Shown: positions 55,882-64,000 of the stretch, piece by piece
Position numbering within the stretch: the first letter of the stretch is position 1
How the letters are laid out: every line of letters starts with the position of its first letter
Translations under genes and position numbers: made by a program
DNA from: Oscillospiraceae bacterium NTUH-002-81
Lineage (GTDB): Bacteria; Bacillota; Clostridia; Lachnospirales; Lachnospiraceae
Length of the DNA: 64,000 bases
NCBI GenBank assembly: GCA_032620915.1
Contig: CP136052.1
Coordinates: forward strand, 899,001-963,000
Reading direction: 5' to 3'
Notes under the pieces: model-generated
Told to the model about the DNA's origin: nothing
Seen by the model: the letters and a program-made list of their open reading frames with translations, nothing else
Databases searched by the model: none

Positions 55882-55976
55882 GAAGCTTTTGAGAACAGAC
55901 GGTTGCTTTCGGAAACCGGAATGGGACAACTGCATAAGAAGAAAAAAGACAAATACGATCATACAAGATACAATAG

Positions 55977-56018
55977 AAAATGCCGAAAGGGAAAACAAAT
56001 TTCTCTCTCGGCATTTTT
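55977..56018. terminator. Bidirectional terminator between the SASP gene and PFK
   Basis: Arms aaaatgccga/tcggcattttt with inner pairs, between convergent genes. Confidence 0.85.
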
Positions 56019-56035
56019 GTGGTATGACATATAAA

Positions 56036-57253
56036 TTAATCTTTCAGGTATAGAAAATCCGGCAGGCCGTCTTTCATGGGCGGCACAGCATTGCCCTGAA
56101 TGAGCGGGCGGATGTAGGCAGCCAGTGCCTCGGTGATATCACAGCCGTCAGCGCTGATCCATTCCCGGGGGATGCATTTCTCTTCGTTGCAGATGAGGTT
56201 CACATCCTCGGTGCCAAGGGTCAGTGTATAAGGGGCCCCGGCAGTCCGGTGGAAGGTGACCATGACGCCGGTTTTGCCAAGCAGGGCCTGTTCGACACCG
56301 AAGGTGCCGGCCTGAATGGCTTCCAGCCGGTCTGTCTCGGACTGCAGGTTGCCGGAGCAGCGCTGGGTGACGTTGAGCTCCACGGCCCGGGTCTTCACAC
56401 CCAGACGGTGAGAGATCAGCTCCTCCAGAAATTTGCCGCAGCCGCTGAGTTTCTTGTGCCCAAAGCTGTCGGTGTGGGACTCGGTTTCATATTCGCACAG
56501 CAGGGTGCCGTTGGCGTCCTTGAGCCCTTCGGATACGCACACCACAACGGCGGGACGTCTGGCAAGGCAGCCCTGCACCTTTTCCACAAAGTCCTCCTGA
56601 TCAAAGTCCAGCTCCGGGAAGCAGATGAGGGAAGGGTTGTCCCCCGGGAACTTCCGGGCCAGAGCGCTGGCAGCGGTGAGCCAGCCGGCATTGCGTCCCA
56701 TGATCTCCACGATGGTGACTGCCGGAATGTCGTAAACCGCAGCGTCCAGACAAATCTCCCGCACGGTGGAAGCCACGAAACGGGCAGCACTGCCGAAGCC
56801 CGGGGTGTGATCGGTGAGGATCAGGTCATTGTCAATGGTCTTGGGAATGCCGATGAAACGGATGTCGCTGCCGATGGCGGCTGCGTGCCGGGACAGGCGG
56901 CTCACCGTATCCATGGAGTCATTGCCGCCGATATAAAATACATATCCGATATCCAGTTCCTGAAATTTTTCAAAAAGCTGGCTGTAAACCGGATCCTGCA
57001 GATCCGTCGGAAGACGGTAACGGCAGGAACCCAAGTACGCACCGGGCGTGTATTCCAGCCGGTTCACGTCCTTGCCGCTCATCCCGGTCAGATCGATGAT
57101 GTTTCCTTTCAGAAAACCTTCAATGCCATTGCGCATGCCATATATCCGTCCGATCTCCTGGGAATGTAGGCTTGCTGCGGAAATCACACCGCCCAGGCTG
57201 GCATTGATGACAGCTGTGGGGCCGCCGGACTGGCCCACCAACAGATTCTTCAT
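56036..57253 (-). CDS. PPi-type 6-phosphofructokinase
   Basis: 405 aa. GGPTAVINASLGGV binds the phosphate donor; GGNDSMDT has Asp where ATP enzymes have Gly; IPKTIDND has Lys where ATP enzymes have Gly. Both changes mark pyrophosphate dependence. Also IVEIMGRNAGWLTA and the fructose-phosphate region. ATG 57253 with taggagg. Monocistronic. Confidence 0.9.
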   Translation of the reverse strand: MKNLLVGQSGGPTAVINASLGGVISAASLHSQEIGRIYGMRNGIEGFLKGNIIDLTGMSGKDVNRLEYTPGAYLGSCRYRLPTDLQDPVYSQLFEKFQELDIGYVFYIGGNDSMDTVSRLSRHAAAIGSDIRFIGIPKTIDNDLILTDHTPGFGSAARFVASTVREICLDAAVYDIPAVTIVEIMGRNAGWLTAASALARKFPGDNPSLICFPELDFDQEDFVEKVQGCLARRPAVVVCVSEGLKDANGTLLCEYETESHTDSFGHKKLSGCGKFLEELISHRLGVKTRAVELNVTQRCSGNLQSETDRLEAIQAGTFGVEQALLGKTGVMVTFHRTAGAPYTLTLGTEDVNLICNEEKCIPREWISADGCDITEALAAYIRPLIQGNAVPPMKDGLPDFLYLKD

Positions 57254-57294
57254 ACATAACCTCCTAAATTGTTTGCGTTTGATATTGTGTCCTC

Positions 57295-57323
57295 AGCATA
57301 ACACATATAATAAGGTATGTAAA
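57295..57323 (-). promoter_or_regulatory. Promoter of the PFK gene
   Basis: Minus strand TTTACA (57318-57323) and TATGCT (57295-57300) with a 17-bp spacer. Confidence 0.7.
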
Positions 57324-57398
57324 CATACAAATTTCAAAATAAAATAGCACTACTTTCGAATGAAAGTTGTTTGCATTTATTGTAAAAGCTTACAATTC

Positions 57399-57552
57399 AT
57401 GATATAATGCGCGTAGGGAAAAACAAGCGGCTGCGATAGCAGACATTTGTTTTTCACAAGCCATTAACGAAGGTTCCGCCTGCGATAGCAGGCAGTAGAG
57501 CGCGATAGCGCGGGGAACCGCAGTGGCTGTGCGGGTTCGTGATATAATGAAC
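57399..57552 (+). repeat. Family A palindromic repeat, copy 6 (full-length variant)
   Basis: Near twin of 36561-36718. Begins catgatataatgcgcg and ends gtgatataatgaacgg, with aaaaacaagcgg/ttgttttt, gcctgcgatagcaggc and gcgcgatagcgc hairpins between, plus an outer ggttcc/ggaacc stem. Confidence 0.85.
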
Positions 57553-57555
57553 GGT

Positions 57556-57628
57556 GAATGTGATCATGATAGCTGCGAAGCAGCGTCAAGCACGAAACGT
57601 GCGAATCATGAGTGGCTGTGCGGCGGGA
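57556..57628 (+). repeat. Family C-like stem-loop repeat
   Basis: atcatgat...atcatgag arms around gctgc-gaa-gcagc and gcacg-aaa-cgtgc hairpins, next to the family A copy and ending before the DeoR ribosome binding site. Confidence 0.6.
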
Positions 57629-57654
57629 GAATATAATAAGGAGGGACTGATCCG

Positions 57655-58413
57655 ATGCAGATGAAGGAACGCCAGGACAAGATCATAGAGCTGGTCAGTG
57701 AGAACCACCGGATGGATGTGGTGACGCTGGCGAATATCCTGCAGGTGTCCCAGGTGACAGTGCGCAAAGACCTGGACGTTCTCGTGGAACGCAGGATCAT
57801 CCAGCGGGAGCACGGCTACGCGGTGATCAACGAAACCGGAGATCTGAGTACCCGCATCGGACACAATTACAATCGTAAGAAAAAGATTGCCGCGCTGGCG
57901 GCCTCCATGGTGCATGACGGGGAGACGGTAATGATCGAGTCGGGAACCACCTGTGCCCTGCTGGCGGAGGAGCTGGCCACCCATAAGAAAAATGTGACGA
58001 TCATCACGAATTCTGCGTTCACGGCTTCCTATATCAAGGAGGCGCCCAACGCCAAGATCGTGCTGCTGGGTGGGGACTATCAGCTGAAATCCCAGGTGGT
58101 GGTGGGCCCGGTGACGCGAAGATGTGCGGCGGATTTTTCTGTGGAGAAGATTTTCGTGGGAGCGGACGGCTACAAGGAGGGCGTGGGCTTCACCGGCGCA
58201 GACCTCATGCGCACAGATACGATGAAGGCCATGGCAGAGTCGGCCAAGCGGGTGCTGATCCTCACTGACTCCTCCAAGTTTTCCAGCAGAGGGCTGGTGA
58301 CCTCGTTTACCCTTCCGGCCATTCACGATGTGGTAACGGATGAGAAGATTCCGGCCCGGATCGAGCAGGAGATGACACATTTTGGCATCCAGGTGCATAA
58401 GGTGAAGTTTTGA
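57655..58413 (+). CDS. DeoR-family transcriptional regulator (252 aa)
   Basis: N-terminal DeoR helix-turn-helix (ERQDKIIELVSENHRMDVVTLANILQVSQVTVRKDLDVL) and a C-terminal sugar-phosphate-binding DeoRC domain (VMIESGTTCALLAEEL, KIFVGADGYKEGVGFTGADL). It probably senses a sugar phosphate. Neighbouring PFK is a reasonable but unproven target. ATG 57655 with aaggagg. Confidence 0.93.
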   Translation: MQMKERQDKIIELVSENHRMDVVTLANILQVSQVTVRKDLDVLVERRIIQREHGYAVINETGDLSTRIGHNYNRKKKIAALAASMVHDGETVMIESGTTCALLAEELATHKKNVTIITNSAFTASYIKEAPNAKIVLLGGDYQLKSQVVVGPVTRRCAADFSVEKIFVGADGYKEGVGFTGADLMRTDTMKAMAESAKRVLILTDSSKFSSRGLVTSFTLPAIHDVVTDEKIPARIEQEMTHFGIQVHKVKF

Positions 58414-58518
58414 ACATGGCACTTACGTTCGGAAAAGGTACCATTAAGGAGAAGAAAAAGCCCTTTACCGGGGCATTTTATCCGAAGGAAGCATGAAAAA
58501 TTGCCGTAAAAAGTAGCG

Positions 58519-58547
58519 TTGACAAAGAAAATAAATGCGTGTATAGT
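58519..58547 (+). promoter_or_regulatory. Promoter of the liv operon
   Basis: TTGACA (58519-58524), 17-bp spacer, TATAGT (58542-58547). Confidence 0.85.
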
Positions 58548-58554
58548 ACGTTAA

Positions 58555-58656
58555 AACGAAGCAAGGAAATACAGGAGGCATTCATCCGAGGCATGTGCGG
58601 GTGGATGTACCAGCAAGGGAGCTGCAGCGGAACCCCACCGCGCGGCTCCTTTTTTA
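58555..58656 (+). promoter_or_regulatory. Short leader with terminator before livH
   Basis: Hairpin agggagc/gctcct with inner gcagcgg/ccgcgcg pairs and T7 (58616-58656), about 65 nt after the start site and 50 bp before livH. The 12-mer gcgggtggatgt at 58597 recurs at 58699 over the livH start. Read-through must be controlled or constitutive. Confidence 0.6.
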
Positions 58657-58706
58657 TTTCCTGATACAAGAAAAACGCTTCGAAAAAATCTGAACAAGGC
58701 GGGTGG

Positions 58707-59606
58707 ATGTGTATGGTATTTATACAGCAGGTAATCAATGGTCTGGCCCAGGGCGGCATTTATGCGCTGATCGCCATTGGCTGGACGACGGTATTTGGAA
58801 TTGTTGGCGTTATGAACTGGACACACGGCGAGGTATATATGCTGGGCGCTTATGCGGGCTATTTTCTCACGACGGCGGGGCATCTGCCGCTTGTCCCGGC
58901 GCTGTTGCTTTCCATGGTCATCGGTTCTCTCATCGCCATGCTGGTGGATCAGCTGGGGTATCGGCCTTTGAGAAAAGCGGGGACGCTTGGCACCTCGGGC
59001 TTCATCACCGCCCTGGGGCTTTCCACCTTCCTGCGGTATACGGCCAACGCTGTTTTTACGGTAAATCCAAGAGCCTATCCGGAGCTGGTGAAATATAAGC
59101 TGATCACCCTGTTTACCATGAACGGGCAGGCAGTGACCATCAGCTCCATGCATCTGATGATTCTCATCGGCACCGTGGTGATCATGATCGTCCTGGAGCT
59201 GTTTATCAAGAAAACGCTGGTGGGAAAAGCCATGCTGGCCGCTTCCCAGGATATGCAGACGCTGGGCCTCATGGGTGCGGATTCCGAGAAGCTCATCAAA
59301 ATTACCTTTGCCATCAGTGGTGCCCTGGGGGCCGCGGCAGGATTTTTCATCGGAACGATTTACGCCATCAACCCGACCATGGGTGCGCTGGCCGGACTGA
59401 AGGGCTGGTCCTGTGCGATCCTGGGCGGTATCGGCAGCATCACCGGTTCGCTGGTGGGCGGCATCCTTCTGGGAATCGCAGAAAACCTGACAGCCGGATT
59501 TATCTCCACCGGATACAAGGATGCCATTGGCTTTGTCATCATGATCCTAGTACTGCTCATCAAGCCCACCGGCTTCATGGGATATAAATTCGAAGAGAAA
59601 GTGTAG
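58707..59606 (+). CDS. livH: Branched-chain amino acid ABC permease LivH
   Basis: 299 aa, about eight membrane helices; typical QQVINGLAQGGIYALIAIGWTTVFGIVGVMNWTHGEVYMLGAYAGY and the EAA-like GLMGADSEKLIKITFAISGALGAAAG. Start ATG 58707 or 58713; neither has a strong site (gggtgg). First gene of livHMGF. No LivJ binding protein is encoded next to it. Confidence 0.93.
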   Translation: MCMVFIQQVINGLAQGGIYALIAIGWTTVFGIVGVMNWTHGEVYMLGAYAGYFLTTAGHLPLVPALLLSMVIGSLIAMLVDQLGYRPLRKAGTLGTSGFITALGLSTFLRYTANAVFTVNPRAYPELVKYKLITLFTMNGQAVTISSMHLMILIGTVVIMIVLELFIKKTLVGKAMLAASQDMQTLGLMGADSEKLIKITFAISGALGAAAGFFIGTIYAINPTMGALAGLKGWSCAILGGIGSITGSLVGGILLGIAENLTAGFISTGYKDAIGFVIMILVLLIKPTGFMGYKFEEKV

Positions 59607-59621
59607 GAGGTGCCCACGCAT

Positions 59622-60658
59622 ATGAAAAAATGGAAAGAAAAGAAAAAAAAAGCGTCCCGGGCGGAAAAAAGAGCGACTGGCTGTTTGGAATGAGCGGCCG
59701 CACCACCTTTCTTGCAGCACTCATTCTTGTCCTGGTGTTCTGTTTTGTGGATGCAGTGGTGCCGGGTGGTAAACTTATTCCTACTTATGCAAAGCATATT
59801 GTTGTCAGCTGCCTTATCTATGCAGTGCTGACACTGGGGCTGGATTTCGTGGCCGGTTATGTGGGGCAGGTGTCCCTGGGACATGCGGCGTTCTTCGGGC
59901 TGGGTGCTTACGTCACCGGTTCTCTGTCCGTATTTTTCGGCATGAATTTCTGGCTCACCATTCCCATTGGCATGGCAATCTCCGGTATCTTATCGGTGCC
60001 GCTGGCCTTTGCCTCCCAGAAGGTAAAAGGGCCGTTTCTGGTAGTCATTACTTATGGCTTCTGTGAAATTCTCCGGTATGTGGCCATCAATACACCGGCC
60101 TGGGGAGGTACCTCCGGTCTGCCCGGCATCAAGACGCCGAGCCTGTTCGGTTTGAAGATTTCCAAGATCGGCCCGTCCAACAAGGATGGCTATATATTGA
60201 TCCTGTTTGCCATCGTGGCATTTCTGGCCTTCTTTACGTGGCGGCTGGTAAAATCCCGTATCGGCTATGCGTTTTCCGCTATCCGGGAGGATGAGATCGC
60301 AGCTGTCGCCATGGGCATCAATACGAAATATTACAAGCTGCTGGCTATTGTGATCTCTGCCTGCATCTGCAGTGTGGCAGGCAGCTTCCAGGCGGTATTC
60401 GCCAGCTTCATCAGCCCGGAGCTGTTTGCTTCTACCCAGTCCATTTCCATTTTCACCATGGTTGTGGTGGGCGGTCGCCGGAGCATCATCGGTATGATCC
60501 TGGGTGCCGGACTGATGACCATTCTGCCGGAGCTGTTCCGTATGGTACAGCAGCTGTTTTCCCTGCCCTTTGACCCGTGGATGATCCTGTACGGCCTCAT
60601 TCTCATTGTCATGATGCGTTTCCGTCCGCAGGGTATCTGGGGAAAAGCGGAAAAATAA
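59622..60658 (+). CDS. livM: Branched-chain amino acid ABC permease LivM
   Basis: Second permease, about 343 aa, with YAVLTLGLDFVAGYVGQVSLGHAAFFGLGAYV and the EAA loop IREDEIAAVAMGINTKYYK. The continuous frame opens at ATG 59630 (MERKEKKSVPGG). ATG 59622 fits the taggagg site better but is in another frame; removing two bases from the A-rich runs at 59639-59670 would link it as MKKWKEKKKK. The start is therefore uncertain and may be another indel site. Confidence 0.9.
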
Positions 60659-60677
60659 CACAGGAAGGAGAATGCAT

Positions 60678-61460
60678 ATGCTTCTGGAAACGAAGAAAGT
60701 CAGCAAGGCCTTTGGCGGTCTGATGGCGAATAATGAAATAGATTTCGGGATCAACGAGGGAGAGATCGTGGCCATCATCGGCCCCAACGGTTCCGGCAAG
60801 ACTACGTTTTACAATCTGCTCACCGGCATTTCCCCGGCGACCTCCGGCAGTATCACCTTCAAGGGAAAGGATATCACCCGGTGCAAACCGGAGGAGATCA
60901 CAAAAATGGGCATTTCCCGTACCTTTCAGAACATCCGGCTGTTTGGAGACCTGACGGTGGCGGAGAATATCATCATTGCCAGACACTGCCGCAGACAGAG
61001 CGGGATGCTGGACGCGCTGTTCAACACGAAGCGGGTGCGGGAGGAAGAGGCAGAAAATCAGGCCTTTATTGAAAAATGTCTGAACTATGTGGGCATTTAT
61101 GACAAAAAAGACTGGCTGGCGAAAAATCTTCCCTACGGCATGCAGCGCCGTCTGGAGATCGCCCGGGCGCTGGCCACGGAGCCCAGCCTGATCCTGCTGG
61201 ATGAGCCTGCCGCCGGTATGAATCCCCATGAAAAAGACGAGCTGGTGGAGATCATCCATCATCTGCTGGCTGACAAATATTCCATCATCCTCATCGAGCA
61301 CTCCATGAAGCTGGTCATGAACATTGCCGACCGGGTGGTGGTGTTCGACCACGGGGCAAAGATCGCCGAGGGGCTGCCCCAGGAAGTGCAGAACAATCCG
61401 ACGGTGATCGAGGCTTATCTGGGAAAGGGGGCGTCCGCCAATGCCAAATCCTATGCTTAA
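60678..61460 (+). CDS. livG: Branched-chain amino acid ABC ATPase LivG
   Basis: Walker A GPNGSGKTT, Q-loop SRTFQNIRLF, signature NLPYGMQRRLEIARAL, Walker B LILLDEPAAGMNP, EHSMKLVM switch. ATG 60678 chosen over 60672 because ggaaggag is 8 nt upstream. Overlaps livF by 20 bp. Confidence 0.95.
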   Translation: MLLETKKVSKAFGGLMANNEIDFGINEGEIVAIIGPNGSGKTTFYNLLTGISPATSGSITFKGKDITRCKPEEITKMGISRTFQNIRLFGDLTVAENIIIARHCRRQSGMLDALFNTKRVREEEAENQAFIEKCLNYVGIYDKKDWLAKNLPYGMQRRLEIARALATEPSLILLDEPAAGMNPHEKDELVEIIHHLLADKYSIILIEHSMKLVMNIADRVVVFDHGAKIAEGLPQEVQNNPTVIEAYLGKGASANAKSYA

Positions 61461-62157
61461 GGTGGAAAATTTACACGTATATTATGGAAACATCCATGCG
61501 CTGAAAGGACTGTCCATTGAAGTCAACGAAGGAGAGATTGTTTCCCTCATCGGTGCCAACGGCGCGGGAAAAACCACACTGCTGACGACCATCATGAATC
61601 AGGTGAAAAGCAGTGAGGGAACGGTTTCTTTCCTGGGAGAATCCCTCCACGGCAAACATCCGGCGGCCATTGTCCAGAGCGGCATGACCATGGTGCCGGA
61701 AGGACGGCGGGTGTTCGCCCGGACGTCCGTTATCGACAATATTCGACTGGGCGGCTATTTCCGGAAGGACCGGGCAGAGATGAAGAAGGACATGGAGAAA
61801 ATGTTCGAAATGTTCCCCCGGCTGTACGAGCGGAAGGGCCAGATGGCAGGCACCCTCTCCGGAGGCGAACAGCAGATGCTGGCCATCGCCAGAGCCCTCA
61901 TGTCAAGACCCAAGCTGCTGCTGCTGGATGAGCCGTCCATGGGACTGGCGCCCATCATCGTGGATCAGGTGTTTGACACCATCCGTTCCGTCAATGAGGC
62001 AGGCACCACCGTCATGCTGGTGGAGCAGAACGCCAACCAGGCACTGCGCATCGCAGACCGGGGCTATGTCATTGAGACAGGAGAAGTGGTGCTGGCCGAC
62101 ACCGGAGAAAAACTGCTGGCCAATGCCCAGGTCAAGGAAGCCTATCTGGGAGGGTGA
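61441..62157 (+). CDS. livF: Branched-chain amino acid ABC ATPase LivF
   Basis: 238 aa. Walker A GANGAGKTT, signature LSGGEQQMLAIARALMSRP, Walker B LLLLDEPSMGLAP, VEQNANQAL switch. Last gene of the operon; starts inside livG. Confidence 0.95.
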   Translation: MPNPMLKVENLHVYYGNIHALKGLSIEVNEGEIVSLIGANGAGKTTLLTTIMNQVKSSEGTVSFLGESLHGKHPAAIVQSGMTMVPEGRRVFARTSVIDNIRLGGYFRKDRAEMKKDMEKMFEMFPRLYERKGQMAGTLSGGEQQMLAIARALMSRPKLLLLDEPSMGLAPIIVDQVFDTIRSVNEAGTTVMLVEQNANQALRIADRGYVIETGEVVLADTGEKLLANAQVKEAYLGG

Positions 62158-62218
62158 TTGCGAGGCGCTCCCTTTGTATCTTCGTGTTAAAAGATACAAG
62201 TGAACAGTGGATAAAATA

Positions 62219-62273
62219 CAAAAAGACGTCCGGTCTCTGTGGAAAACTCTCACAGATCGGACGTCTTTTTTTA
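62219..62273. terminator. Strong bidirectional terminator between two ABC operons
   Basis: Arms aaaagacgtccg.tctctgtg/cacagatcggacgtctttt with T7; between convergent livF and the polar amino-acid ATPase gene. Confidence 0.92.
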
Positions 62274-62346
62274 CGCTATCAATACTTCCTTATTATACTG
62301 TTTCATTTACTGCTTCTGTACAAACCGTCTTTGGAAGCTTTTTCTT

Positions 62347-63100
62347 TTACAGCACCTTATTCAGGAACTCTTTCAGTCTCGGGTTTTTCGGGTTGCCGAA
62401 GAATTCAGCCGGGGTTCCTTCTTCCTGGATCCTGCCGCCGTCGATGAAGATGACGCGGTCGGCCACCCTCTCTGGCAAAGCCCATCTCGTGGGTGACGAC
62501 CACCATGGTCATGCCTTCCTCGGCCAGCTCCTTCATGACGTTCAGCACCTCGCCGACCATTTCCGGGTCCAGGGCGGAGGTGGGCTCATCGAAGAGCAGG
62601 ATGTCGGGATCCATGGCCATGGCTCTGGCGATGGCTACCCGCTGGCGCTGTCCGCCGGACAGACGGACGGGATATTCCGGGGCCTTGTCTTTGAGGCCGA
62701 CCCGGTCCAGCAGCGTCAGGGCCCGCTCCTCGGCCTGCTCCTTCGGCACCTTTTTCACATTGATGGGGGCCGCGGTGATATTGTTCATGACGGTCATGTT
62801 GCTGAACAGGTTAAAGTTCTGAAACACCATACCGATCTTTTCTCGGATATGGTCGATGTTGGCCTTGCGGGAATTGATCTGCTCCCCCTCGAAGATGATC
62901 TCTCCGGCGGTGGGTTCCTCCAGCCGGTTCAGACAGCGGATAAACGTACTTTTGCCGGAACCGGAAGGGCCGATGACAGCGACCACTTCACCTTTGTGGA
63001 TATCGATGTCAATGCCGTTTAATACTTCCAGATGGCCAAAATGTTTTTTCAGGCCCCGCACCTGGAGCAGGGCTTCTCCTGTCATCTTATCGTGTGACAC
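62347..63100 (-). CDS. Polar amino acid ABC transporter ATPase (GlnQ/ArtP-like), frame broken at 62466
   Basis: Walker [26 protein letters not shown], signature [39 protein letters not shown]. After that motif the frame derails; one G fewer (plus-strand ccc at 62466-62468) gives [21 protein letters not shown] and ends EFLNKVL at 62347, 250 aa, the family length. GTG 63100 start with ggagg, overlapping the permease stop by 14 bp. Confidence 0.93.
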
Positions 63101-63788
63101 TTGCGTTCATCCTCCTCTCTACATAGGAAACCAGCTTGGACAGCGGGTATACCATAATGAAATACAGGATCGCTGCGATGGCGTAAGGCTCCAGTGTCCG
63201 GTAGGAGATGGAGATGACGTCCTTGGCACAGAACATCAGCTCGCTGATGCCCACCAGGGAAACGATGGAGGTCTCCTTGATGATGGCGACGAACTCGTTC
63301 ATCAGCGCCGGAAGGATGTTGCGGAATGCCTGGGGCAGAACGACCATTTTCAGCGTCAGTGTCTGGCTCATGCCAAGACTTCTGGCTGCTTCGGCCTGGC
63401 CCTGATCCACGGCGTTAATACCGCTTCGCACGATCTCAGCCACGTAGGCGGAGCTGTTCAGGATGAGCACGAGCAGGCCCCAGAAAAAGCTGTTGAAATC
63501 TTTCATAAAGGGCACCTGGATCTTCCAGCCCAGGGCAGCCGCGCCAAAATAGATGATCATGACCTGCACCATCAGAGGCGTGGAACGGAAGATCTCAATA
63601 TAGGCGCTGACGATCCATTTGAGTGGTTTTATTTTAGACATCTTGCACAGTGCAAATAGTGTTCCGAAAACAGTCGCACAGCAAACAGTGATCAGTGACA
63701 GAATCAGCGCCATCTCGGCACCTTTCAGAAAGTGGCCGGAATATTTTTCAAAAATGGCAGCCATTCTGGAAAATGAGAATAAGTCCAT
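63087..63788 (-). CDS. Polar amino acid ABC transporter permease (HisM/GlnP family)
   Basis: 233 aa. [25 protein letters not shown] start, [16 protein letters not shown], and the EAA loop [42 protein letters not shown] 63788 with gaggaggca. Between the binding-protein gene and the ATPase in one minus-strand operon. Confidence 0.95.
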   Translation of the reverse strand: MDLFSFSRMAAIFEKYSGHFLKGAEMALILSLITVCCATVFGTLFALCKMSKIKPLKWIVSAYIEIFRSTPLMVQVMIIYFGAAALGWKIQVPFMKDFNSFFWGLLVLILNSSAYVAEIVRSGINAVDQGQAEAARSLGMSQTLTLKMVVLPQAFRNILPALMNEFVAIIKETSIVSLVGISELMFCAKDVISISYRTLEPYAIAAILYFIMVYPLSKLVSYVERRMNASVTR

Positions 63789-63819
63789 CTCATTGCCTCC
63801 TCTTTCAGTGTTGGGTTTC

Positions 63820-63860
63820 GTGTAAAAAATACGGGGTGCGGCAAATCCGCGACCCCGCAT
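63820..63860 (-). terminator. Attenuator-type hairpin between binding protein and permease genes
   Basis: On the minus strand gcggggtcgcgg/ccgcaccccg followed by tatttttt. Leaky terminators here commonly give excess binding protein over membrane parts. Confidence 0.6.
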
Positions 63861-63917
63861 ACGCATTGCATATCAAGTTTTGATCCGATGGATCAGTTCC
63901 GTTTGGAAAGTGGTTGT

Positions 63918-64000
63918 TTACTCTGCCTCGTCTGTCAGGGAAGACTGCAGCGCAACGGCCTCGTTGTACCAGTTATCAATGGTACCGTCATCCAGCCATT
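63918..64000 (-). CDS. Amino acid ABC transporter substrate-binding protein, C-terminal end only
   Basis: The last 27 codons are in the window and end NWYNEAVALQSSLTDEAE. The pattern WLDDGTIDNWYNEAV is typical of the tail of family 3 extracellular solute-binding proteins. It is first in the operon with the permease and ATPase. Most of the gene lies beyond base 64000. Confidence 0.75.
   Translation of the reverse strand, partial: WLDDGTIDNWYNEAVALQSSLTDEAE

Noticed and set aside
58555..58660. T-box in front of livH
   Set aside because: gggtggatgtacc only vaguely resembles the T-box core, and there is no room for Stem I.

Overview
The window reads as a chromosomal segment of an endospore-forming Clostridia member, most likely a fairly GC-rich Lachnospiraceae. 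This rests on LL-diaminopimelate aminotransferase next to dapF, a tRNA-dependent amidation operon (non-discriminating AspRS plus GatCAB) behind a T-box, an ANTAR regulator beside glnA, AddAB in place of RecBCD, a PPi-type phosphofructokinase, an alpha/beta-type small acid-soluble spore protein gene and consistently strong GGAGG ribosome binding sites. There is no rRNA, prophage, CRISPR array or recognisable insertion sequence.

Layout. 1-5.4 kb: MalY/PatB aminotransferase, cupin, polysaccharide deacetylase, MalX/PtsG-like PTS EIICB, Cof-type HAD phosphatase. 5.4-11.1 kb: glnA with a leader terminator, ANTAR regulator, a three-copy structured tandem repeat, dapF-dapL, lipoprotein. 11.2-17.4 kb: asnA divergent from T-box-aspS-gatC-gatA-gatB. 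17.4-24.5 kb: M15 peptidase lipoprotein, ACT protein, cold-shock protein, D-2-hydroxyacid dehydrogenase, transglutaminase-like protein, and a response regulator/histidine kinase/anchored-protein operon. 24.6-33.2 kb: a glycosyltransferase fused to a DNA-deoxyinosine glycosylase, Zn-dependent phospholipase-like protein, UMF1 transporter, Thr/Ser-rich lipoprotein, tRNA-Arg, small proteins, rhodanese, 23S rRNA methyltransferase, RdgB, phosphodiesterase. 33.2-35 kb: six tRNAs and a radical SAM/SPASM protein. 35-38.6 kb: an AT-richer accessory patch with a GNAT/antitoxin-like pair, an MnmM-like methyltransferase, two XRE regulators and a CYTH protein. 38.7-43.6 kb: a Hanks-type kinase translationally coupled to a large Ig-like repeat protein. 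43.6-48 kb: leader RNA and an ABC exporter with a giant coiled-coil permease. 48-56 kb: addB-addA, PspC-like protein, SASP. 56-64 kb: PPi-PFK, DeoR regulator, livHMGF without livJ, and a polar amino-acid ABC transporter cut by the window end.

Two themes run through the window. First, at least twelve single-base insertions, nearly all in homopolymers, break genes that should be intact (dapF, gatA twice, addA, response regulator, ABC ATPase and others). Removing one base at each site restores full-length, family-typical proteins, which points to systematic sequence error rather than decay. Second, most long intergenic gaps are filled with at least three families of short dyad-symmetric repeats, several ending in a TATAATG-like edge, plus a separate 170-bp tandem repeat before dapF. 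These are the least explained elements here.
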